A program made the translations under genes and the position numbers. Positions 6,676-12,910 of a stretch of DNA of 15,482 nt are shown piece after piece (position 1 is the stretch's first letter; each line of letters begins with the position of its first letter). The notes beneath the pieces were generated by a model. The model saw nothing but the letters and a program-made list of their open reading frames with translations. It was not told the DNA's origin and did not search any database. This DNA comes from JANXVV01 sp038230975. Its GTDB lineage: Bacteria; Planctomycetota; Phycisphaerae; Tepidisphaerales; Tepidisphaeraceae. The DNA lies in the NCBI GenBank assembly GCA_038230975.1, contig JBBRMF010000113.1:1-15482 (forward strand). The letters run 5' to 3'.

Positions 6676-7860
6676 ATGCAGATCGAAGCTGTGGAAGTGG
6701 TCGTGGTCGGTGGTGGTGTGACCGGCCTGGCGCATGCTTTTCAAGCCGCAAGACGCGGCTACTCCGTGGCGCTGCTGGAGCGGGATCGCTTTGCGCAGGG
6801 AGCTTCGATCCGAAATTTCGGGATGATCTGGAGCGTCGGGCAGACCGCTGAGAATCATCCCATCGCGCTGCGCAGCCGGGAAATCTGGCTTAGCCTTGCC
6901 AAGGCCGCAGGGTTGTGGGCACGAGAATGCGGGTCCATTCACCTGGCGCACCGGCCGGATGAACTGGCCGTGCTCGAAGAATTTTCGCAAGCTGGCCCGC
7001 CCCTGGGATACGAATGCGCGATGATTACCCCCGCCGAAGCGTTGCGGCAATGCCCATCGGTCAATCCGGTCGGCCTGCTGGGGGGTTTATTCAGCCCGAC
7101 AGAGGTCAACGTCGATCCTCGCGAGGCGATCGCCCGCCTGCCCCGATGGCTCGCCGAAGCCCACGGCGTTCACGTCCATTTCAACACCACCGTCACGCGC
7201 ATCGAAGCACCCCACGTCATCGCCTCCGACGGCAGACGCTGGCGGGCCGAACAGATCATCATCTGCGGCGGCGCAGATCACAAAACGCTGTATCCCCATC
7301 TATTCAACGACTTACTGCTGCGACGCTGCAAACTTCAAATGCTCGCCACCGCGTCACAATCGCCGGGTTGGGATATGGGACCGATGATTGCCGGGGGCCT
7401 GACGCTTCAGCATTATGCCAACTTCCGTATCTGCCCTTCATTGCCCGGGCTACGGCAACGGATCGTCACCGAGATGCCAGAGATCAATCAATTTGGCATC
7501 CACGTCCTGTTCTCACAGAACAGCGCCGGCGAAGTCGTCATCGGCGACTCACACGAATACGACGACCAGATCACACCCTTCAGCAGCGACAAAATCGACC
7601 GCCTGATCCTCCAGCATGCCCGCGCGCTTTTAACGCTCCCCAATGAACGCATCGAACGACGTTGGAGCGGTGAATACGTGAAACATCCTCAGCTTCCCGC
7701 AGTGGTTCTGGAACCGGAGCCTGGCATCCATGTCGTCGCCGCGACCGGCGGCACGGGAATGACCATGTCGTTCGGACTGGCAGAGCATTTGTGGGACCAA
7801 TGGCTGCCCCTCGATCCCGCGACCAAACCCCGTCGGACCCAACTCCATTCGGCCTCATAG
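6676..7860 (+). CDS. FAD-dependent aminophosphonate oxidoreductase (TIGR03364 / PbfC-like)
   Basis: This flavoprotein of the D-amino-acid-oxidase/glycine-oxidase fold has 394 residues. The FAD-binding Rossmann motif is at the N-terminus (EVVVVGGGVTGLAHAFQAAR, acidic end LLERD), followed by GASIRNFGMIW, typical of the TIGR03364 group. The C-terminal flavin loop is VVAATGGTGMTMSFGLAEH. Relatives called PbfC in phosphonate clusters oxidise 2-aminoethylphosphonate or N-methyl-aminoethylphosphonate to phosphonoacetaldehyde, the PhnX substrate. I take ATG 6676, with GGAG five bases upstream; ATG 6673 and TTG 6607 are alternatives. The protein is complete, with no signal peptide. Its upstream neighbour lost its 5' end, so the native promoter has probably gone too, and expression may depend on read-through. 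Fold and family are confident; the substrate is inferred from neighbours. Confidence 0.87.
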   Translation: MQIEAVEVVVVGGGVTGLAHAFQAARRGYSVALLERDRFAQGASIRNFGMIWSVGQTAENHPIALRSREIWLSLAKAAGLWARECGSIHLAHRPDELAVLEEFSQAGPPLGYECAMITPAEALRQCPSVNPVGLLGGLFSPTEVNVDPREAIARLPRWLAEAHGVHVHFNTTVTRIEAPHVIASDGRRWRAEQIIICGGADHKTLYPHLFNDLLLRRCKLQMLATASQSPGWDMGPMIAGGLTLQHYANFRICPSLPGLRQRIVTEMPEINQFGIHVLFSQNSAGEVVIGDSHEYDDQITPFSSDKIDRLILQHARALLTLPNERIERRWSGEYVKHPQLPAVVLEPEPGIHVVAATGGTGMTMSFGLAEHLWDQWLPLDPATKPRRTQLHSAS

Positions 7861-7888
7861 ACTGCTGGCCACGCCGATCCGCGATAGT

Positions 7889-7902
7889 AAATACTAGTGT
7901 TT
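7889..7902. promoter_or_regulatory. Near-palindrome upstream of tetR (possible operator)
   Basis: AAATACTAGTGTTT is a 14-bp palindrome with one mismatched pair, centred on ACTAGT. It lies about 90 bp ahead of the predicted tetR promoter. It may be an accessory operator, but it could be chance in a short AT-rich patch. Confidence 0.25.
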
Positions 7903-7968
7903 GGAAGGGAGTTCTTCACCTCTTCGCTTGTCGCGGCGACCGATTCCCACCCCTCCCAAAGACATTCG

Positions 7969-7997
7969 GATGACAAGATCTCCATCATCTTGACATC
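7969..7997. promoter_or_regulatory. Imperfect inverted repeat covering the tetR -35 element
   Basis: The left arm GATGACAAGAT (7969-7979) and right arm ATCTTGACATC (7987-7997) pair at 10 of 11 positions around a 7-base spacer. The right arm contains the consensus -35 hexamer TTGACA. A dyad in this position is typical of a repressor operator, so the downstream TetR protein is the obvious candidate ligand. Binding is inferred, not shown. Confidence 0.5.
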
Positions 7998-8020
7998 ACA
8001 GTGGAAACTGCTAATACTAT
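7990..8020 (+). promoter_or_regulatory. Predicted promoter of the TetR-ABC efflux operon
   Basis: A perfect -35 hexamer TTGACA lies at 7990-7995. The best -10 candidates are TAATAC (8012-8017, spacer 16) and TACTAT (8015-8020, spacer 19). Either would start transcription about 25-30 bases before the tetR ATG. The -10 match is only fair, which is common for repressed promoters. It is the only consensus -35 in the 191-bp gap after the FAD gene. Confidence 0.5.
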
Positions 8021-8030
8021 TTGAGTTTCC
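8003..8030. promoter_or_regulatory. Inverted repeat over the -10 region of tetR (likely operator)
   Basis: GGAAACT (8003-8009) and AGTTTCC (8024-8030) form perfect 7-bp arms with a 14-bp spacer, 28 bp in total. The centre falls on the -10 candidates. Size, symmetry and position suit a TetR-family dimer acting as autorepressor of the operon. Confidence 0.55.
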
Positions 8031-8051
8031 TAAGTTTTCGCGGAGTGCCAA

Positions 8052-8681
8052 ATGCCTCGTACACGGGATGATGGATTGGATGGCTTGAATCGTGATGCTG
8101 CGCGGCGGCGGATGGTTGACGGCGCGCGCCGGCATTTCTTCGCGCACGGGTTTCGCCGCGTCACCATGGACGACCTGGCCGGGGAACTCGGCATGAGCAA
8201 GAAGACGCTTTATGCCTGTTTTCCGAGCAAAATGGATCTTCTGCGCGAGGCGATTCAACTCAAGCTCGAGGAAGTAGACGCGGGCTTTGCCAGTATTACG
8301 GCCAATCCATCGGACCATTTTCTGGCCGATCTGCACGCGTTTCTGGCCTGCATTCGTCACCATTCAGAAGAGATCAAACCCGATTTCGTTCGAGACATGG
8401 AACGTGAATCCCCGGAGCTTTTTGCCCTGATCCAGAACCGCCGTGAAGAAATGATCCGACTACACTTTAAGAAGCTCATTGCTCACGGACGTTCGGAAGG
8501 CATCGTCCGAAAAGATATCTCTGTCACGTTGATCATTGAAATACTTCTCGGCGCAATGGAGGCTATCCTGAATCCACGGAAGATGGTTCAGCTTAACCTG
8601 ACTCCTAAAACCGCGTTCGCGGCGATCATCCGCATCGTGCTGGAAGGTGTCATCGTCCGGAACGGGAGGGCAGACAAATGA
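8052..8681 (+). CDS. TetR-family transcriptional repressor of the efflux operon
   Basis: This 209-residue protein begins with a TetR helix-turn-helix domain (about residues 18-70). Key segments are ARRHFFAHGFRRVTMDDLAG and ELGMSKKTLYACFPSKMDLL, matching the family pattern in the recognition helix. The C-terminal two thirds are helical and would form the dimer and ligand-binding domain. The ligand is unknown. ATG 8052 has GGAG six bases upstream. The gene is first in the operon, and its stop overlaps the adaptor gene start by four bases (ATGA). This order, TetR then adaptor then ATPase then permease, parallels the CecR(YbiH)-YbhGFSR region of E. coli, so it probably senses a compound exported by the pump. 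Two dyads overlap its promoter, which points to autorepression. Confidence 0.9.
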   Translation: MPRTRDDGLDGLNRDAARRRMVDGARRHFFAHGFRRVTMDDLAGELGMSKKTLYACFPSKMDLLREAIQLKLEEVDAGFASITANPSDHFLADLHAFLACIRHHSEEIKPDFVRDMERESPELFALIQNRREEMIRLHFKKLIAHGRSEGIVRKDISVTLIIEILLGAMEAILNPRKMVQLNLTPKTAFAAIIRIVLEGVIVRNGRADK

Positions 8682-9670
8682 TCGGGCACAGATATTTATT
8701 TTCGCCGGCTCAATCTCGGTTCGCGTTGTTCGCGGGGATATGGCTCGTGTTTTTTTTCATCACCGGATGCGATCGCTCACCGACCGATCGCATTCAAGGC
8801 TACGTTGAAGGTGAATTTGTCTATGTCGCTTCACCCGTTGCGGGCCGCCTCGATCTTCTCTCTGTGGAACGCGGCAGCTCGGTATCGCGCGGCAACCCGC
8901 TATTTACACTGGAAAATGCTCTGGAGACCGCCGTCCGCGAAGAAGCACAAAGTCGCCTTTCCCAGGCGCGTGCCAATCTGGAAGACGCTCGCAAAGGCAA
9001 ACGTCCGTCTGAAGTTCAATCGCTACAGGCACAACTGGATCAGGCGCGCAGCGCGCTGGACTACGCGGAAAAGCAATTCACCCGCGTGGAAGGACTTCTG
9101 CAGACGAAGGCTGTCTCAATTCAGGATTTCGACCAGACCCGCTCCGATCGCGATCAGGCCCAACGGCGCGTGGCCCAATTGGAAGCCGATCTCAAAACCG
9201 CGCGGCTGGGACTGCGCGAAGATCAGATCACGGCGGCCGAAGCGGAAGTTCACGCGCGCGAGGCCGCCTTCGCCCAGGCCCAGTGGAATCTATCTCAAAA
9301 ACATCAGGATGCGACGCAATCGGCATTGGTGATCGACATTCTCTATCGACCGGGCGAATGGGTTGCCGCGGGCCACCCCGTTGTTTCATTGTTGCCTCCC
9401 GAGAATATCAAAGTGCGCGCGTTTGTTCCGGAACCGCGCATCGGTAGTTTCCAACTGGGTGATGCGGTGCGCGTGAGCGTTGATGGCGTGGTGACGCCAT
9501 TTGCGGGGAAGGTCAGCTTCATTTCTCCGCGAGCCGAGTACACGCCGCCGGTGATCTTCAGCCAGGAAAGCCGCGACAAGCTTGTCTTCATGGTCGAGGT
9601 GGTCTTCGATCCGGCAACCGCCATCAAACTTCATCCGGGGCAACCCGTTGACCTCGTCAAAGGCCCGTGA
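8678..9670 (+). CDS. HlyD/YbhG-type membrane fusion lipoprotein of an ABC efflux pump
   Basis: This 330-residue adaptor would link the inner-membrane ABC exporter to the envelope. The N-terminus has a hydrophobic helix (FALFAGIWLVFFFITGC) ending in a lipobox-like motif with C31, so it is probably lipid-anchored. It continues with the barrel-sandwich strand (GYVEGEFVYVASPVAGRLDL, then VSRGNPLFTLEN) and a long coiled-coil hairpin rich in Gln, Ala and Arg (about 85-205). The second half of the lipoyl-like domain (IDILYRPGEWVAAGHPVVSL) and a beta-barrel domain (about 245-325) follow. Length and order match YbhG/HlyD_D23 proteins. Its ATG overlaps the tetR stop by four bases, and the ATPase gene begins 3 bp after its stop. 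The transported substrate is not visible from sequence; drug or xenobiotic efflux is inferred from the operon type. Confidence 0.9.
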   Translation: MIGHRYLFSPAQSRFALFAGIWLVFFFITGCDRSPTDRIQGYVEGEFVYVASPVAGRLDLLSVERGSSVSRGNPLFTLENALETAVREEAQSRLSQARANLEDARKGKRPSEVQSLQAQLDQARSALDYAEKQFTRVEGLLQTKAVSIQDFDQTRSDRDQAQRRVAQLEADLKTARLGLREDQITAAEAEVHAREAAFAQAQWNLSQKHQDATQSALVIDILYRPGEWVAAGHPVVSLLPPENIKVRAFVPEPRIGSFQLGDAVRVSVDGVVTPFAGKVSFISPRAEYTPPVIFSQESRDKLVFMVEVVFDPATAIKLHPGQPVDLVKGP

Positions 9671-9673
9671 CCT

Positions 9674-10600
9674 ATGCCAGAGGATCTTGCCATTGATGTG
9701 AGCGGTATGACCAAGATCTTTGGTGATCGCACGGTCGTCAACCACATTTCGCTGCAGGTTCGCAAGGGAGAGATCTATGGATTTCTCGGCCCGAATGGCA
9801 GCGGTAAAACGACATTCATCCGCATGCTCTGTGGGCTACTGCGAGCCGATGCCGGTTCTGGTACTTGCCTGGGCAAAGATGTGATCCACGATTCGGAAGC
9901 CATCAAACGGCAGGTCGGTTATATGACCCAGCGGTTTAGCTTCTGGGAAGATCTGACGATCGCGGAGAATCTTGAATTCGTCGCGCGCATGTATGGAATC
10001 AAGAATCGCCGCAATGTGGTCAAAGATGCCATCGCCCGCCTGGGGCTCACCGACCGAAAGAACCAGCTTGCCGGCCAGTTGTCCGGCGGATGGAAACAGC
10101 GATTGGCGCTCGCGGCATGTCTCATCCATCAACCGAAGCTGTTGCTGCTGGATGAACCCACGGCTGGCGTGGACCCCAAGGCGCGCCGCGAGTTTTGGGA
10201 TCAAATTTATGATCTGGCCGCCGACGGTCTTACGTTTCTCATCGCGACTCACTACATGGATGAGGCCGAGCGCTGCCATCGATTGGCGTATCTTGCCTAC
10301 GGCAATCTGCTGGCCAACGGCACCGTCACCGAAGTGATCGACCAGGCGCACCTCACCACCTGGTCGGCCACGGGCCCGGACCTTCACCACCTGGCCGAGC
10401 GCCTTCGCGGCCGCGCCGGAGTCGAACAGGCGGTGGCCTTCGGGACCACACTCCATGTCAGCGGCGGCGATTCCGTGGCGATTGAAAACGCCATCGCCGA
10501 ATTCCGCCAGAAGCCCTACGCATGGGAACCCATCCGCTCAAGCCTTGAAGATGTCTTCATCCATTTGATGGATCGGGCTCAGGATAATTTTTCGACATGA
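9674..10600 (+). CDS. ABC-2 transporter ATPase subunit
   Basis: This 308-residue protein has one complete ABC nucleotide-binding domain: Walker A G39-T46 (GPNGSGKT), Q-loop Q86, signature LSGGW from L136, Walker B LLLLDEPT ending at T163 with catalytic E161, and the H-loop in ATHYMDEAERC. About 80 C-terminal residues follow, as in DrrA/CcmA-type exporter ATPases. E. coli YbhF carries two such domains fused, whereas this protein carries one and must dimerise. ATG 9674 comes 3 bp after the adaptor stop, with only a weak ribosome site, which suggests translational coupling. It overlaps the permease start by four bases (ATGA). It would hydrolyse ATP on the cytoplasmic face to drive export. Confidence 0.94.
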   Translation: MPEDLAIDVSGMTKIFGDRTVVNHISLQVRKGEIYGFLGPNGSGKTTFIRMLCGLLRADAGSGTCLGKDVIHDSEAIKRQVGYMTQRFSFWEDLTIAENLEFVARMYGIKNRRNVVKDAIARLGLTDRKNQLAGQLSGGWKQRLALAACLIHQPKLLLLDEPTAGVDPKARREFWDQIYDLAADGLTFLIATHYMDEAERCHRLAYLAYGNLLANGTVTEVIDQAHLTTWSATGPDLHHLAERLRGRAGVEQAVAFGTTLHVSGGDSVAIENAIAEFRQKPYAWEPIRSSLEDVFIHLMDRAQDNFST

Positions 10601-11739
10601 AATTCTTTCACGCAATCTCGTTACGCCGCTGCTGGGCGATGGTCGTCAAGGAGTTCATCCAGATGCGCCGCGACCGCGTCACCTTCGCGATGATGGTCGG
10701 CGTCCCCCTCATCCAGCTCACGCTTTTTGGCTACGCCATCAATTCTGATCCGAAGCATCTAAGCACCGCGGTCCTCATGGCCGACCACGGCCCACAGGCG
10801 CGCACCCTGCTGCAAGCCATCCAGAACAGCAACTACTTTCAGTTCGTCCGCCAAGTCAAAACCGAACAGGAATGCCAGGATCTTCTGAAGCACGGCGACG
10901 TGCAGTTTGTCATCAACATTCCCCAGAATTTTTCCCATGACTTGCTTCGCGGCGATCGTCCTTCGGTGTTGGTGGAGGCCGACGCCACTGATCCTGCGGC
11001 AACGAGCAATGCGATTGGGTCGCTCCGATCGCTTCTGGATTCGGCGTTATCGAATGACCTCAAAGGCCCGCTCGCGTTTCTCGCCGTCGGCAATTCGCCG
11101 ATCGACCTGCGCATTCACGCGCTATACAACCCCGAAGCGATCACGCAGTTCAATATCGTCCCCGGCTTGCTGGGCGTTGTGCTGACGATGACCATGGTGA
11201 TGATCACAGGACTCGCCATCACGCGCGAGCGAGAAAGCGGCACGATGGAAAACCTGCTCTCCATGCCGACACGCCCTCTTGAAGTTCTGATTGGAAAAAT
11301 CCTCCCGTATATTCTCATCGGATACATTCAGGCGATTCTGATTCTCATTGCGGCGCGCTACCTGTTCAGAGTCCCCATGACCGGCAGCATTCTTCTTTTG
11401 CTGGCTGTCACGCTCCTGTTCATCACCGCGAATCTTGCGGTGGGGATTACATTTTCCACGATCGCCCAGAACCAGCGTCAGGCGATTCAGATGTCCTTTT
11501 TCTTTTTTCTTCCCTCGTTGCTGCTCTCCGGTTTCATGTTCCCGTTTCGCGGCATGCCGCGCTGGGCGCAAATTTTCAGTGAAGTGCTTCCCCTGACGCA
11601 TTTTCTGCGAATCGTGCGGGGGATTCTCCTGAAGGGGAATACCCTCGCCGACATCACACCTCAACTTTGGCCGATTGCGCTGTTCGCCGTCCTCACGCTT
11701 GCCCTCGGGGTTTCGCGTTATCGCCAGACTCTGGATTGA
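10597..11739 (+). CDS. ABC-2 type permease (YbhS/YbhR/YhhJ-like)
   Basis: This 380-residue membrane subunit has an N-terminal cytoplasmic stretch (VVKEFIQMRRDRVTFAMMVG) and a first helix ending in LFGYAINSDPKHLSTAVL, a hallmark of the YbhR/YhhJ branch of ABC2_membrane_3. A soluble periplasmic domain of about 130 residues follows. Five hydrophobic segments come after it, beginning roughly at NIVPGLLGVVLTMTMV, ILPYILIGYIQAILILIA, ILLLLAVTLLFITANLAVG, FFFFLPSLLLSGFMF and LWPIALFAVLTLALGV. The helix-linking motif TRERESGTMENLLSMP is also typical. YbhFSR has two different permeases, but only one is encoded here, so the pump is probably a homodimer. The start overlaps the ATPase stop (ATGA), and the operon ends with this gene. 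Confidence 0.92.
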   Translation: MKFFHAISLRRCWAMVVKEFIQMRRDRVTFAMMVGVPLIQLTLFGYAINSDPKHLSTAVLMADHGPQARTLLQAIQNSNYFQFVRQVKTEQECQDLLKHGDVQFVINIPQNFSHDLLRGDRPSVLVEADATDPAATSNAIGSLRSLLDSALSNDLKGPLAFLAVGNSPIDLRIHALYNPEAITQFNIVPGLLGVVLTMTMVMITGLAITRERESGTMENLLSMPTRPLEVLIGKILPYILIGYIQAILILIAARYLFRVPMTGSILLLLAVTLLFITANLAVGITFSTIAQNQRQAIQMSFFFFLPSLLLSGFMFPFRGMPRWAQIFSEVLPLTHFLRIVRGILLKGNTLADITPQLWPIALFAVLTLALGVSRYRQTLD

Positions 11740-11742
11740 GTG

Positions 11743-11786
11743 TTCGCCGCAATTTTTCGGTTGCTCCATTTTCCAGTGGCGGCGAA
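11743..11786 (+). other. Inverted repeat just after the efflux operon
   Basis: TTCGCCGC (11743-11750) and GCGGCGAA (11779-11786) are perfect 8-bp arms around a 28-base loop, starting 4 bp after the permease stop. A GC-rich stem there could end or stabilise the transcript. There is no T-run after it, so I do not call a classical intrinsic terminator. The rest of the gap to 11893 holds nothing I recognise apart from the ribosome site of the next gene. Confidence 0.35.
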
Positions 11787-11893
11787 AATAGCGTGCGGGT
11801 AAACTTCCTGTGTGTCTTACGCTGTTCCAATTCACGCGGCACTCCATATTCGGCTGAAAGCCCCATATCCCGCAGATGCCGCAAGGAGTCATC

Positions 11894-12742
11894 ATGAAAC
11901 TCGTGATCGCTTTCTGCTTGCTGACGGCAGCGGTATCGCCGTCCTTCTGCCAAGGCGCCATTCAAGTTTTAGCCAACTACCGCCTCGGTGAAGACGATCC
12001 CGGCGCAGGCCCCGCGAACATCGGACAGAACCCGACTTTCGACAGCGGACCGAACCACCTGAACCTTACGCGCGAAGGCACGCCGCACTACGCTTCGGAT
12101 GTCGGCACGCCCGCAAGCACCGCCTCGATGCAGTTCAATCCGGGTACGTTGGATGTGTACTATCGCGACCCGATTACCACACTCCCCGACAATGTCGGCC
12201 TGGAGGCCTGGGTGAAGAGTTCGGCGAAGGCAAACGGGAATAGCGTTGGAGTTATCGCTTTTAATGGCGCGCCGGGTATCAACGGATTCGGGCTGGTGCG
12301 GGTCGAAAACGCCACACCGTTCGGAGGCGTAATACCCATCTATGAGGCCTTTGTCGGAACCACGGCGGTCGGCCAATTGGCGGTGCCGGATAATAAGTGG
12401 CTTCATCTTGCGATCGTCATCGACGGAGGAAAAAGCACTTTCTACGTGAACGGCCAGTCCGGAGGATCAGCGACTGCCGACCCCGGGACCGAAACGATGG
12501 CATTCTCCATCGGCGCAGCCTACTGCCCGATCTGCGATCGGCCCGTGAACTCTTCCAATTATCTGGACGGAATGGTTGATGAGGTCAAGCTCTTTTCATT
12601 TTCACCCGGCAATTTTAACGCCTCCGCCGATCTGGCTTTCAACGTTCCAGAGCCGACTCTAATCGGATGGCTGATACTCAGCACCGTACTCATGGGTAGA
12701 CACAGAAAATCGGGAACCACGAAAAACGCTGGCGTAAATTGA
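11894..12742 (+). CDS. Secreted LamG/concanavalin-A-like protein with PEP-CTERM sorting tail
   Basis: This 282-residue exported protein starts at ATG 11894, with AAGGAG five bases upstream; the in-frame ATG at 11876 has no such site. Residues 1-22 are a signal peptide (MKLVIAFCLLTAAVSPSFCQ). The body resembles a LamG/concanavalin-A-like jelly-roll: VLANYRLGEDDPGAG, LEAWVKSS, NKWLHLAIVIDGGKSTFYVN and LDGMVDEVKLFSFS are its usual strands. The C-terminus has the PEP-CTERM layout: VPEP, one hydrophobic helix (about LIGWLILSTVLMG) and a basic end (RHRK). This predicts processing by an exosortase and display at or beyond the cell surface. It stands alone between the efflux operon and leuC. Its ligand is unknown; many such proteins bind glycans, but no catalytic residues are evident. 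Confidence 0.82.
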   Translation: MKLVIAFCLLTAAVSPSFCQGAIQVLANYRLGEDDPGAGPANIGQNPTFDSGPNHLNLTREGTPHYASDVGTPASTASMQFNPGTLDVYYRDPITTLPDNVGLEAWVKSSAKANGNSVGVIAFNGAPGINGFGLVRVENATPFGGVIPIYEAFVGTTAVGQLAVPDNKWLHLAIVIDGGKSTFYVNGQSGGSATADPGTETMAFSIGAAYCPICDRPVNSSNYLDGMVDEVKLFSFSPGNFNASADLAFNVPEPTLIGWLILSTVLMGRHRKSGTTKNAGVN

Positions 12743-12763
12743 CTCCAATCAAAGCCCACGGAA

Positions 12764-12782
12764 CATATTCCATGGGAATATG
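12764..12782. other. Perfect 8-bp inverted repeat between the LamG gene and leuC
   Basis: CATATTCC (12764-12771) and GGAATATG (12775-12782) pair perfectly around the three bases ATG. It is 22 bp past the LamG-gene stop and about 60 bp before the predicted leuC -35. There is no T-run, so a terminator is unlikely; an operator for a regulator of leuC or a transcript-end hairpin is possible. Confidence 0.4.
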
Positions 12783-12839
12783 CGCGATCAGGTTCCCAAG
12801 GCGCAAGCCTCCTGGGCGTTCGGCTGGGAAGGTATGCGA

Positions 12840-12868
12840 TAGAATTCATCGTCGTTCGCTGCTATGAT
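12840..12868 (+). promoter_or_regulatory. Candidate extended -10 promoter of leuC
   Basis: TGCTATGAT (12860-12868) is an extended -10 element with a five-of-six -10 hexamer, TATGAT. Seventeen bases upstream is a weak -35 (TAGAAT, 12840-12845). Transcription would start near 12875, giving a leader of about 36 bases. That is too short for a leucine attenuator, and no leader peptide with Leu codons was seen. Confidence 0.45.
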
Positions 12869-12910
12869 CTTCCTTCAGTCTTTTGAACTTTTAACGATCA
12901 GGAGTTTGCA

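Noticed and set aside
11122..11961. 279-codon minus-strand frame opposite the ABC permease
   Set aside because: It is antisense of a clear membrane protein with all family motifs. Its translation is low in hydrophobic residues and rich in Gln/Arg/Asn, as expected of a shadow.
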